In this document: in pieces, positions 46,135 to 57,559 of the stretch
Layout of the letters: every line of letters starts with the position of its first letter
Position numbering within the stretch: the stretch's first letter is position 1
DNA from: Gamarada debralockiae
Taxonomy: Eukaryota; Ascomycota; Leotiomycetes; Helotiales; Hyphodiscaceae
Reading direction: 5' to 3'
Assembly: GCA_002803225.1 (NCBI GenBank)
Contig: NXFV01001565.1
Span: forward strand, 1 to 64,000
DNA: 64,000 nucleotides
Program-made: the position numbers and the translations under genes
The notes under the pieces: model-generated
What the model was told of the DNA's origin: nothing
Seen by the model: the letters and a program-made list of their open reading frames with translations, nothing else
Database searches by the model: none

Positions 46135-47889
46135 CTACTGACTACGAGCCTTCTCCACATACTCCTGACTTGGCGTCTCGTATTCGGTACTGAAATAAAC
46201 GGAGGCCTTCTTGCCGAGCCAGTTGGTGATCTTTGAAAGTTCTTCGCGAAGGCGGTTGACTGACTGCATATCCATATTGGTCTGAGCAATCAACTCTGGG
46301 AGGGAGACTGTAGCGCATTAGTCTTGTTGATCAATAGCAAGAGATTATAACAATTACCTAAAAGACGACACAAATGCTCTGCTCCATAAATATCACCGAC
46401 CGTCTTTCCAGCTAGTTCACCCTCGCTTGCTTCCATCGACTGTCGGAAATCGAGATACTGGGTGCGCTCAAATCTGGAGACATCATTAGTGATGGCCGAG
46501 AATTTTATTAGCAGTTGTATCTCACCTGTAGAGTAGAATACGTCCCAAACACTTGTCAAAGTAGAGATTCAATCCAGCAACGACTTCCTCCAAGATATCG
46601 GCTTGTGCACTGCCTGGCTGTCTTCTTGGTCTCTCATGCTCGACGTAATCTTTCAAGATTGAGTTGACAGAATGCTTGGCGGGTAGTGGGACAAGTTGTT
46701 GGGCCTTGGTGACATTCTCCCAGTCGTCGACTAGAATGGCTTTGATGTGGTCGGGAATAACGAGCTTGACTGAAGGTCTGGCGAGAAAGCTATCTTCCTG
46801 ATAGCGAAAGTTATGTGTTAGAATCTTTTCCTCCTCGATATCAGGTAGAATCTTTCGCTTGACAGCCTTTTGCGGGACGAGACCAGGAAAGATAGAATCT
46901 TCTTCCGAGGAATCCAATTCGGACGATTCACTTGAATCCTCATCCCAATCGCTGACTTCAATTGAATCTCTGACTGCAGAGTTCCGAACGGGTACAGTTC
47001 CGTCCCTGATGTCCCTTGGATCCGGTTCGCCTTCGTCGCGAATGATTCCGGCAATAGGAAGGCACATCCATTCGGGCTTGTCGCTGTAATACAGACGGTT
47101 GGCAGGCGTGTCGGTTCCTCTCTCGATGTGAGCGATTAGCTTTGGATGAAGTTTCAGCTCTTCGTTATCCTTGACCTTGTCCTTGTTGAATTTGTTGACA
47201 TCCAGATCCTTATACTTGTCCGGATCCTTAAGTTCGCCGTTGAAATCGAGGTATTTGTAGTTGCGAGGAGGTCGCTGTAAAACGGGGTCAGCAATCACTC
47301 ACTTTGTTTGAGGCTTTCGGTCTCTGCTGTCCGAAGAACTCACGATGAGCAAGTGGTCAGGAGCCAGGCATTGGTCAGAGCGAAGAACTCTCAGAACGTC
47401 CCAATCCTTGCTTTTCGGATCGGCCCAAGATGCATTTACAGTAGCTGAGCTTCTAGTGCTCTTGCGAGGAAGGTTGGAAGTTGACAACTCGTCCGAGACA
47501 CGTTGTCGACGAAGTCTTGGGCTTCTCGCAGCATCGACATCGGATTCGACCGTCTTTGAGAGCTGTGAGGATTGTGTGAGATGTTGATTCATAATGAATA
47601 ATTGAAGTCTGGAAGCTTACTGGCTTGGGATTGAAGGTACGGTTATTAGTACCATCGTTGCTGCCGTTTTCATTTCCCTCAGGCGGACCCAAGAAGGCTC
47701 GAGGGCTAGGCGATTTCGCCCGCTGGCGTTTAGGAGCAATTGTGTGAGCTGGTACAAAAAGCCATGTTTCGAAGGTGAACTTACGTTTTTCAATGTTCTC
47801 AATGAAGCAAAGACGCCCTCATCAAGATCGACATTGTCAACATCTTCTCCATCAGACGAGCTGATGTAGATGACACGTTTTCGCGTCAT
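46135..47889 (-). CDS. nested alternative transcript: novel N-terminus joined to the MRG domain
   Basis: Inside EAF3 intron 2 and on the same strand, an ATG at 47889 opens a chain of exons: 47889-47785, 47722-47621, 47562-47344 and 47274 onward. Introns of 62, 58 and 69 bp have GTAAGT/GTAAGC/GTGAGT donors and CAG acceptors, all phase 0. The last exon reads with no stop and in the correct frame straight through the EAF3 exon-3 acceptor (FRYQ then EDSFLARPSV), so splicing would yield a 487-residue protein: 301 new residues replacing the chromodomain, followed by the complete MRG domain. The new part begins MTRKRVIYISSSDGEDVDNV, is Ser/acid-rich and basic in patches, and contains RPPRNYKYLDFNGELKDPDK and HPKLIAHIERGTDTPANRLY. 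I do not recognise this region. About 230 bp upstream inside the intron could be its promoter. The model is inferred from sequence alone. Confidence 0.55.
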
Positions 47890-48772
47890 TGCAAAGCAAG
47901 GTTGTGTATGTGGATGGAAATGATTCTTCAAGTTTGGTTGAAGGCGAGGTGATGATTGGCAAGAAGTAAAGACGAGGTCCATAATCCCGAGTACGCGTTG
48001 AGGTTGGAGGTGAATCCGAGAAATTCAGTATCAAAATGCGTGTGGCCACGCGATGGCATCCAGGAAATCCAGCTCCGGTGAATAGGTCAAGCGCAAATTA
48101 AGTAACAGCAAGGAAATAGAGGACTCACATTTTCAATCTCGTAGTCACGAGCTCTTCTTTGACCACCACGTCCACTCTGAGCAGCAACTGAAGCAGTTCG
48201 TTCTTCGCTTCCACGTCCAGAGCTGAAATCCGAGCCGTTTGCTCTACCGCCATGTCCTTTCTTTCCAGACTTCGGCTGCTTCTGCAGAGCCTTCATCTGG
48301 TTGTGAAGCTGGGCTGCAAGTTCTTTATTCTCTTCCGTGAACTTTCTCACTCGATCCTGTGGAACCCAGTCGTCCCACTACTCAATCACGTGGTTAGAAA
48401 CGCACTCAACAATTTGCAGAGATGAAGCCATCTTTTCAAAGACTTGACAAAGAAAGGGATGAGGTTGGTGCTTGCTGTAAAGTAATACAGCCAGGTGGAA
48501 AGCGGAAAAGTAGACAAGCGTCATTCTTTCTAATAGGGAAGCAGCTTGACTACCCCTTCCAAGCAAGTCATGCCGCATCAGGGATTCACACGGGGTTGAC
48601 TTACTGTATTCTTCCATCCTTTATAATGGATCTTATATTGAAAGGATGTCGCGTCTTCAGTTGGTCTTGAATCCAAGACTTTTGCCTCATAAAGCATTTC
48701 GTGGTGGAAGCAGAGAACTCTTTCATCTTTCGAAAATGGTGCCGTCGCCGCTGCTGGTTTAGAGGGAGCCAT
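46135..48772 (-). CDS. EAF3: EAF3/MRG15 chromatin protein (chromodomain + MRG)
   Basis: Subunit of the NuA4 acetyltransferase and Rpd3S deacetylase complexes; its chromo barrel reads H3K36 methylation. Exons 48772-48605, 48377-48129, 46797-46526, 46473-46358 and 46307-46135 give 325 residues, the normal family length, with all phases matching. Exons 1-2 encode the chromo barrel (KDERVLCFHHEMLYEAKVLD, FQYKIHYKGWKN joined to TWDDWVPQDRV) and a basic linker. Exons 3-5 encode the MRG domain (ARPSVKLVIPDHIKAILVDD, AGLNLYFDKCLGRILLYRFE, REELSKITNWLGKKASVYF). Intron 1 is 227 bp; intron 2 (48128-46798) is 1,331 bp, more than twenty times the local norm, and contains the nested exon chain listed next. 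Confidence 0.92.
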
Positions 48773-49164
48773 GTCTTTCCAAATCCAAGAATAAGATAAT
48801 CAACCTGATGAGCAAATAATCCAAAGTGTTGGTGTTTGCACTTTTTCGCAGAGGAAAGATACAGTAGAAGGAGAAATGGAAGTGATTTCGCGGAAGCGAG
48901 GCGGGAAGCGCGTTTTTGAACGCGTCCGCTCAGTCAGCCGAGACAACATTTTTTTGTACTACAACTGCGACGAAGTGAGACTCTCTTGAGCAAATTCAAT
49001 TCGCGAGGGTGTTGTATGCGTGGAATTGCAATTTCATATCTACTGCCCTGGCAACAACTCCTAAGCACATCCACTTCATCCTTTTCGGAGCCACCATCTC
49101 CGTCATTCGATCTCTTCTCCCTTCAGAGAACTCTCCACATCAAACCCCTCCCATCAAACCCACA
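48773..49164. promoter_or_regulatory. divergent promoter EAF3 / Cnl2
   Basis: 392 bp between two outward start codons. Contains a T-run near 48949-48957 and pyrimidine-rich stretches close to the plus-strand start; no specific site called. Confidence 0.55.
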
Positions 49165-49808
49165 ATGGCGCCAACAGAAGCAACAATCCTCTCAACCTTC
49201 CTCCTCCCTCCCGCGCCCCTCCCCCAAATCATCTCCCTCCAAGCATTCACCGCCCTCTTCCCGCGCGCCCAACAATCCTCCCCACAAATCCGAACGCTCT
49301 ACCGCGATCTCCAATACCAGCGCTCCAAACTCGTTGATTCAATCGCCCAGAACATAGCTACAGAAGTTAAGCACGGGAATAAACAAAGGCAGGCTGTGAT
49401 TAGGGAGCGGAGAGCGGCGGGGAGAGAGGTGCAGGACGACGAAGTCGACTTGGAAAATGCGGTATGTGATCTTTCCGGGTTGGTGGAATACGGAGGAGGG
49501 GAGGGAAAGAGGGATGTTTGTATTGATTGGTACTGATGGGGTAATAGCTGTTTGGGCCTACGTCGAATTTGCCGGTGAGCAAACCACACACCCTCAAGTC
49601 TATTATCCCGGAACTGGAGAGCGCGGCGGAGGAAGTAGAGGATGAGGTTCGGAGACTGGAAGAGGAGGCGGAAGCGCTGTTGGAGGAGATGCGAGGGACG
49701 GTTGGGAGATTGAGTGATTTGCGATATGGACGATTGGCGAATGGGCAGCTGAGGGAACAGGTTCTGGAGGGCTTGGGAAGGTTGGAAGCTTCTTGTGAGA
49801 AGAGCTAA
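49165..49808 (+). CDS. kinetochore protein Cnl2/NKP2 family
   Basis: Small inner-kinetochore protein of 185 residues. Exons 49165-49461 and 49548-49808, with an 86-bp intron (GTATGT..AATAG, phase 0). The N-terminal part (ILSTFLLPPAPLPQIISLQA, FTALFPRAQ) and SKLVDSIAQNIATEV are typical of the Cnl2/NKP2 family; exon 2 begins LFGPTSNLPVSKPHTLKSII and is followed by a Glu-rich coiled co-helix (EVEDEVRRLEEEAEALLEEM). In yeast, Nkp2 pairs with Nkp1 in the Ctf19/CCAN complex, next to Okp1 (CENP-Q), whose relative lies about 8 kb away in this window. Confidence 0.85.
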
Positions 49809-50078
49809 TTGGACGCGATGGCACAAATGGTTATGCGGAAGGCGTCTGGAGTATGATACCCAACGGACAATGGACAATGGAATTATCATTGATAAATACT
49901 TATATATTTTGTTTGAGCCCGGCCATGAACAGTCCCATTCGTTCTTCCATTTTGAACGTTCCAAAACCCTCCTGTATGAGATGTCCTCTTCCTATATCAA
50001 GAGCCTTCTCCCCCTTCATCAGACAACCTCCCCATCACCCTCTTCCTTTTCCGCCTATATCGCATTTACTACATGGCA

Positions 50079-50975
50079 TTAGTAATTTACTCCATCTCCT
50101 GGTGGAGCTCCAACACGTACCCGAGCTGCTGCGGCAGGAGCTGCACCTCCAGCGGCTGCACGACCTGCTCCAGGTTGAGGACCAAGAGTTCTCTTGTTCC
50201 TAGAGTGGGGGTCAGCAAATGGCACTCTTGTAGGCAATGATATAACTTACATGATGCTTCTGCTGATGAAAGAGATACCAATCATGAACAACCAGCTAGG
50301 AACAACACCAAAGACCCATAAGACATATCCAAGGGGAACCCCAAGACCGAGTTTGGCGAGCTGTCCATCGAATGGGTGGAAGTAACCCTCATAAGGAGTC
50401 TTCTCCTTCCATGATTGAGTGGCATGGAGATCGGTGAAGGTCTTGACGTTGGTGGTAGTGGTGTTCAATGAGACGAGGCGGATATCGACTGGAGCAGGCT
50501 TAGCTGCAACTTCCATGATCCAGAGTTGAGGAGGGCCTGCTCCCCAGGAGTTGCAGAGGACAGGTTGGTTGTCGCAGTTGAGATATGCCAGATGTGGTGC
50601 CGTAGGATTAGCAGCAAACAAAATGGCGCTTTCATTGAATGCCTTCTCAACGTTTCCGCAAAGGCCAAAGCATGTCTTGTTGCCTCCAGTAACAAGAACC
50701 CACCACTCTTCTGGTGTCGAGCTTACGGGCTTAACGCTTGATCGGATGGTGCTCTCCCAGTCGTTGAGAGTCAAGACATTGACAGCTTTTCCACCAGCGT
50801 TGGCAGCCGCAGCATTGATATCGACTGTATGGGGTTTGCTCGGGTTGGGGATGTAAGAGGAGATCTTGTCGAACCAGTATTGCGCCTGAGCCTTAGCCTG
50901 CTCAAGAGGAGATTCTTGCTGTGTGGCAGCAGCGAGCAGGGGGAGCGTGAGGAGAGTTGCTGTTGAGAAACGCAT
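50079..50975 (-). CDS. secretory-pathway membrane protein, unnamed conserved fungal family
   Basis: 281 residues in exons 50975-50251 and 50199-50079 (51-bp intron with GTAAGT, CTGAC branch, CTCTAG). An N-terminal signal peptide (MRFSTATLLTLPLLAAA) is followed by a lumenal domain. It contains EEWWVLVTGGNKTCFGLCGN, reminiscent of a thioredoxin-like fold with a C-x3-C pair, and ends in one hydrophobic segment (VPLGYVLWVFGVVPSWLFMI). The short tail is Ala/Gly/Pro-rich (GAGRAAAGGAAPAAAARV). Probably a type I membrane protein of the ER; catalytic function is not evident. Confidence 0.78.
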
Positions 50976-51743
50976 TGCGATTAAGTCGATGGGAATGGAA
51001 TGGAAGGTGGAGGATTGGGGGACAGGAGGATGAGATTAAATTGTAGGCTTCAGCCGCGATGAGCTCAGGATGACGGCGATAAGGCTAAAATGTAGCCGTG
51101 AAGAAGATGGGACGAATGTCAAAGAGAGACTGTAGAATGTGCAGAAAAGGCGCAATGGATTACAATAAATGTAAATATTGCCCAGGTGAAGATGTGGCCC
51201 GATTGAGAATGGTCGAAGAGGGAACCAAACAGAAGACCACCTCAGAAGGGATGGAGCTTCTCAAATTGCGCTGACTGGTCGCCGTGGCAGCGGCACAACC
51301 TGGGAAAGGAGGGTCCAAGTCGCACGTGCAAGTTCGCGGGGAAATGATTCAAGATCCCGTCCTCTATGGCGGGCTATAGACAAAGGTTGATCATAATCCT
51401 CCAGCCATTTTACTCTTGGTTGTCCTTTAACGGCAAGATCGATTCTGAATCTCTCCTTCCTTTTGAGCAAGGCCTCCTCAAGCGCTCCGTATACCTGAAC
51501 GATTATATGTAAATACTGATGCTCCCTCCGTGTGGAAAAGCAGCTTTCTTGGCCGATCCATGAAAGGAAGCGACCAAAACTCAAATGACCCGCCGCACTT
51601 GCAGCTCCACAGAATCAATTTCATTGGTCGACCGTTTTGGCGCGGTCTTCCTATCGATTGTGAAGGGAACTTTTTCTTGAAGCGAATTTTCGAGATATCC
51701 CAAGCAAAGGCGCAAGAGCACAGAGCCAACAGACTCAATCAAG
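50976..51743. promoter_or_regulatory. divergent intergenic region
   Basis: Separates the secretory membrane protein and RRP12 genes; no coding sequence supported (frames 51261-51769 are shadows or chance). Confidence 0.5.
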
Positions 51744-54700
51744 ATGTCTCTCGCAGAGAAGCTCGACAAGATCCGCTCGCCGAAGCTGCAGAATCAACAT
51801 CAGGTAAGAATTCGTCCAATCTTGTTTGCTGCGAAAGGATACTGACTGAGAACTCAGACCGCGATTGTGTTGTCTGCCGTAGAAGATACCCTACGAGATC
51901 AAAAATCAGAAACTTCCCCAACAGGATATTTCGCAGCACTCCTCGCCCTCCTTCGGCAATCAGTATCATCCACGGGTACTGTTAATAAAGACTTAGCAAC
52001 TTCCGTTGTCTATCTCCTCGATGTCGTTACTCCATACGCTCCACAACCTCTACTTCGCTCGAAATTCTCCCAAATTCTCACGAACATTGCCCCCGCATTG
52101 ACTCTGCCAGAAGCAGACGCGCCTCTTCTTAGACCTTCCATAGGGTGTCTCGAATCACTCTTGGTCGCGCAGGATTCAGCAGCATGGGAACTTTCACAAA
52201 CGCAGATTGGCCCGCGACGTGCCATGGCCGGTCTGTTGAACCTGGCGGTGGATCACAGACCGAAAATCAGAAAGCGGGCTCAAGAAGCGCTCACGAAAGT
52301 CCTGAAGAACCCCCCTCCGAGCCCATCGATAGACCACCCTGCGGCAGATATGTGCGCTGAAACGGCGCTCAAGAGCCTGAGTGATCTTGCAGCTCGATCG
52401 AGTCAGGCAAAGAAGCAGAGAAAGAGCGGTACTTCGGAACACGAACCTGCGTTGATACATTCTTTACAATTGGTCAAGACAGTGGCTGCAGCCTCGGGCG
52501 GTTGGCCTAGCAAGAAGATTGAAGCACTTTGCGAGGTTCTCCTGAATATCTCCAGGTCTAGCAACGAATACTTGACGATGGCTGCATTTGAGGTATTTGA
52601 GATAATATTCGAAGGAATGGCGGACGAGGTTGCGTCTTCAAAACTTCCTCGACTTTTGGAGGTAATCTCTGAGCTCCGGCCTTCTCAAAACGATTCACAA
52701 CTTTTACCGCCTTGGATTGCGGTACTCTCGAGAGGGTACGATGTCTCGGCGCAGATTGAGCCGGATGAAACTTTCCAAAAATTACCTGAGCTATTTACTA
52801 TGATCTCCGGTTTTTTGGCATCTTCATCACACAATATTCGAGTATCGGCATCAGAATGTTTAATTTCATTTATGGCGAATTGTGTCCCAGATACTGTTCT
52901 TCTTGAGCCTTCGATATTCGATGAGAAGGTCTTAGAAAAGCTCGCCAAAGCGGCGGTCGATCTTCTCAGTGTCAAATACCAGGCAGCATGGATGGAGACC
53001 TTCAATGTTATGGGTGCTATGTTTGACGGTCTACGATGGAGAGCGGATCCCATATTGTCCGATATTGTAAAAACAATCGGTGAATTACGTGGCAACGATT
53101 CGTTTACTGGCAAGAAGGAGGCAGATGAGATCATCGGAAAAGCAATTCGGGCTATGGGTCCAGAAAGCGTTCTCAAGATCCTACCACTGAATCTTGCGAA
53201 GCCAAAAGCCGGACAACCTGGCCGAGCGTGGATGCTCCCAATCTTGCGCGACTATGTCAGTAATACCAACCTGCAGCACTTCAAGACGGAATTTGTTCCC
53301 TTGAGCGAGTTGATGTTCCAAAAAGTCATCGACAACGGAGAGGCGGAGAAGACGATGGAGATCAAGATTTTCGAGACTTTGGTTCAACAAATCTGGGCGC
53401 TGCTGCCAGGGTACTGTGATTTGCCCCTCGATCTCACTGAGTCTTTTGATCAGGCGTTTGCTGAAATGGTGTCAAATTTGCTTTATCAGCAAATTGATTT
53501 ACGGTCAGATATCTGCAGAGCTCTTCAGACTTTGGTGGAGTCAAACAAAGCCATTGTGGGTATCGAGACAGAGGATGATCTTGTTCTTCAGAGCAGAGTC
53601 TCCAAGGCAGCTGCTCAGAAGAATCTTGACCATCTCTCGACATTTGCTCCCAATTTGCTGGCCGTACTATTTAATGCCTACAACGGGACATTACCGCATT
53701 ATAGGGGCCACATATTACTCTGTATCAATGCTTATCTAAGTATCGCCCCAGCCCAGGAGCTGACAGCTACATTTGAGAGCGTTACCAAGATGCTGGAGTC
53801 CTCTCTTGCCGAGTCAGGAGCACAAACGCAAGCAGAGAAACAGAAACAGAAACTGCAAAATTCCACCGACAAGATGCCACCCATGAGCCATACACTCATG
53901 GATCTAGTCATCACAATATCAATCTATCTGCCACGAGAAAGCTTCAGCACTCTCTTCAGCCTAGCATCACTCATCGTAGTCAAGGACGATGACCCTCAGT
54001 TGCAGAAAAAATCGTACAAGCTCATTCCTCGGCTTGCAGAATCTGCAGAAGGCAAGCAGGCATTGCAAGAACGGAGCTCCGAGCTGCAACAACTATTGTT
54101 GAATAGTGCAGAGAAGGTCTCGGCTCCAGCGAAAAGAGATCGACTTTCCGCAATCTCAATTCTCATCCCATTCCTCCCCAACGACTCCCTCCACTTCATC
54201 CCAGCTATCCTATCAGAGGTTGTCATATCCTGCAAAGAAGTCAACGAGCGAGCACGAACCGCCGCATTCGATCTGCTCATCCTCATGGGCGAGAAGATCG
54301 TATCAGCGTCTGGTGCCATGATCGACAATAGCAAGGTGGCCCACATGCCTGACGATGCTCCAGCCGTGACCGCCAACCTCGAGGAGTACTTCACAATGGT
54401 CAGCGCCGGTCTAGCAGGAAGCACACCTCACATGATATCTGCCTCCATCACAGCTCTCACTCGAATCCTCTATCACTTCCGCGAATCTCTCAAACCCGAA
54501 ACTGTCACCGATCTTGTCCAAACCCTAGATCTCTTCCTCACATCCAACAACCGCGAAATTGTCCGCAGCGTCCTCGGTTTCGTCAAAGTCTGCGTAATCA
54601 GTTTGCCGACAACACTCATGCTACCTCGTCTCGCGACACTGATACCGAATCTGATGGTATGGAGTCACGAACACAAAGCGCATTTCAAGGCGAAAGTCAA

Positions 54701-55550
54701 ACACATCCTCGAGCGCATGATTAGAAGATTCGGAGTCGAGGTCGTGAATAAGAATTGTCCGGAAGAAGACCGCAAACTTATTGCGAACATCCGCAAGACC
54801 AAAGAGCGCAATAAACGTCATAAAGATGCGGCGAAGGCAGCCGGCGTGGAAGGAAGTGACGATGAAGACGATGGGAAGAGGAAGGGACGATTCGAGAGCG
54901 AGTATGACGAAGCCGTCTACGGAAGCGATGATTCTTCTGACGACTCCGACATCTCCGCCAATGATCTAGGTAAGAGCAAGAAAGGCGCCAAAAAAGGTGG
55001 AAAGACGTACATCGTGGAAGACGAAGAGGAGCCTTTGGATCTTTTGGATCGTAGAGCGCTGGCAAATATCTCTTCTACCAGACCACTTAAGCAAAGAATG
55101 CCTGGCAGGACGAAAGCGAAGGTGGATTTGGATGGAAAGCTGTTGCTTGGTGGAGATAGCGATGACGATGCGATGGTTATTGATACCCCTGCAGAGAGCA
55201 AAGCCAATGAAGGCGGAGTTGATGCGTATGTCAGTGCGATTAAGGGTCGGGATGCGGTGCAGAGAGGTAGAGGTGGTAGATTAAAGTTCTCGAATAAGAG
55301 GAGTAAGGATGAGGATGAGGAGATGGATGTAGATGAGGACGAGGTTCAGGCTGTTAAGAAGAAGATTGGTGGGAATTCGAGAGATGGGTTCAGAGGTGAT
55401 AGAAGCAGAGGTGGTTCCAAGGGTGGAAGTGGCAGAGGTGGAATTGCGAATGGGAGAAGAGGATTGGGTGAAGGGAAGAGACATGATAGTGGTAGCCGTG
55501 GACATGTTGGCAGAGTCATGAAATCACCTCGGGGTAGAGGGCGTAGATAA
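51744..55550 (+). CDS. RRP12: ribosomal RNA-processing protein 12
   Basis: HEAT-repeat factor of 1,250 residues needed for maturation and nuclear export of both ribosomal subunits. Exon 1 (51744-51803, MSLAEKLDKIRSPKLQNQHQ) and exon 2 (51858-55550) are separated by a 54-bp intron with CTGAC branch and CTCAG acceptor. The NUC173 region (GYFAALLALLRQSV, LLRPSIGCLESLLVAQDSAA) is near the N-terminus, helical repeats fill the middle, and the C-terminal 200 residues are charged (SEYDEAVYGSDDSSDDSD), ending in an RG/RGG-rich tail (GGSGRGGIANGRRG, SPRGRGRR). Length and order match the RRP12 family. Confidence 0.95.
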
Positions 55551-55599
55551 ATCACCGTGGCAGGAATTCAAAGGCTTTCAACTGGACAGTGAAACCTTG

Positions 55600-55824
55600 T
55601 TAGGAGCGAGAGATGATGAATAGTTTGGAGACGTTGTACGAGACGAGGGTATGCGTGCAGCCAAAGCCGATACCGCGGGAGCCTCCCGCGATGACGGCGA
55701 CTTTTCCGGTGAGGTCGGGGACTTCGGAGAGTAAGAATTGGTGTACTTTGCTTGTGAGGCTGTGGGATGCTCCGCCGAAGTTCTCGGCGATTGTTGATTT
55801 GACTGTTTCTTGTATAGCTGTCAT
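55600..55824 (-). pseudogene. truncated short-chain dehydrogenase (N-terminal part only)
   Basis: The frame of 74 residues contains VPDLTGKVAVIAGGSRGIGF, the NAD(P)-binding Gly motif of the SDR family, and stops at KLFIISRS, where the second Rossmann strand should continue. No further SDR sequence is found in any frame before the RRP12 stop 50 bp away. It lacks the NAG, Ser and YxxxK elements and cannot be an active enzyme. It is either a remnant of a gene cut off by a rearrangement or a small gene of unknown role. Confidence 0.65.
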
Positions 55825-57559
55825 TAGGGGCTAACTTGAGTATTGTCTAATTTGACGGAAATTAGGATGACTGAAGTGGGAATCGTGCAAGTCGCAGGAT
55901 TAAGAAAGAAATACACTTCATTAATATTTTAGATCAAAGGAAACAATGAAAGGGGACGTTCCAAAATAGGAGGTAGGCACACCTGTGCCGCTACCTCCTG
56001 AACGATGTCATGGGCCAGTGTCATGATGTAGACGATTCGGACAAGAACTTTCTTGTGAGAGAACGGGTAGGGATGAAATGTGCGCATGTTACAGTTCACT
56101 AACTTGTTGGACACTCAAATATCTTAATTAATGACCCAAGATGCACCTGCATTGGGCTTCGTTGAAGTCATGAAGTCATCGTGGAAGAGGACAAAAATGG
56201 TAGGTGCTAGCCACGTGAGGTGAAAAACGTTTGAACTTTATGTATCCCCGCTATCCACAAATAACCATCAATCAAAATACATTCCGCAAGTGCGTTTCAA
56301 ACAGCCTGCTGTTATCTTCTACGCAAACCAATCACAGTTAAAGCTTGCTATTGTTCAAGAATTTTATTTTGAAGTTCTTCGTGCCGCATTGTCTAGGAGA
56401 TCTAGCGATTTCTCCACGCAAAGGTTTTAAGACATCGCGCCTGATCTCACTATGGCTAGGCACTTTCACTCTTTCAACGATAAGCTGTTGGTATGAGTAC
56501 CCTTATACCATGGTGATGTGGCACCAGTCCAGAATAGGCTCAAAGACTGCTTCAATTCAAAATCTCTACCTTTTCCTACAAAGCTCAATCCTTCCTTATA
56601 TCTACAACCTGACTCTAGCTATTCGGTCAACCCCAATAGTCAGCCCTGATGGTCAGCCTTAACGGTCGATCCCGAACCCTAGACACCACCGTACCTTCTA
56701 GGCCTGTCAACAAAAGCCAATAGTAGCTTCGAGTGAAGCAGATTTAGACGCCTAAAGGAGGCGTCTCCGATATCAGCCATCCTCTGTCACCGCGAATCAA
56801 AATAATATTCCTGATCGGAAAATTATGATAGGAGGATTTTTGAGACCGTCATAGATCTGGATCACTTCCCGTCGAGGCTGTCGTGGATTCCGTTATTTAC
56901 ACATATGGCCTAGCTATGTACTATTCTGGCTGGTCGGGCAGAACTTCGAGCTTCGTGATAGCATTCCTGTCGGTGGCCTTAGCCACTCCACAGGGCATTT
57001 TTCAAAGCGTGAAGTGTGGAATGCGTCGTTATGGAGGCGTCTGTTTACTTTGACAAGAAGGTATACTTTGGTAATAATCTGACCTTTTGTCTGCGCCTCT
57101 CGAAGATTCTACTGCGACGAAGGGAAACCAACCAATAGGCTATCACGGTCTTACTAGATTACACCCAAAAAGGTTTAAACAGCTCGTGGAAGCGCAGACG
57201 GAGAAGGTCAGATTACTGCCCAGGCTACGAAGTATAAGCAAATGCCTGTTGGAATGAGTAATCAGTGACTCTGGTTCTAGGCACCATGAGACATGTGACG
57301 CATCACATGACTCATAGATCACTTGATCAGTGTGACGTGTTCCATGAGTAATAGGGAGATTCCCGTCTACTGTATAAGTACAGGCTACTGTACTTGGTTT
57401 TGCTCTTCAGTAACTTCGCAACTTCGCAACTTAATGATCCAACTTGGTCACTCCTTATTCCTGCTTTCTTACCTGTCACGTGATCATATTGCAAGAACCC
57501 TGCACCTTATTTTTTTTTTTCCCTGACAATACAACGAACCCTGGCGAAAACGAATCCTT
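55825..57559. other. gene-poor stretch, no gene recognised
   Basis: About 1.7 kb without supported coding sequence. It contains an inverted-repeat pair at 57075-57215 (listed separately) and a short tandem CAACTTCG repeat near 57410-57432. Confidence 0.5.
57075..57215. repeat. foldback-type inverted repeat
   Basis: TAATCTGACCTT at 57075 and AAGGTCAGATTA ending at 57215 begin two arms of about 24 bases that are nearly complementary (TAATCTGACCTTTTGTCTGC versus TAATCTGACCTTCTCCGTCT on the other strand), separated by roughly 95 bp. Resembles a short MITE; no coding content. Confidence 0.55.

Noticed and set aside
53996..54424. 142-codon minus-strand frame
   Set aside because: Antisense of RRP12.
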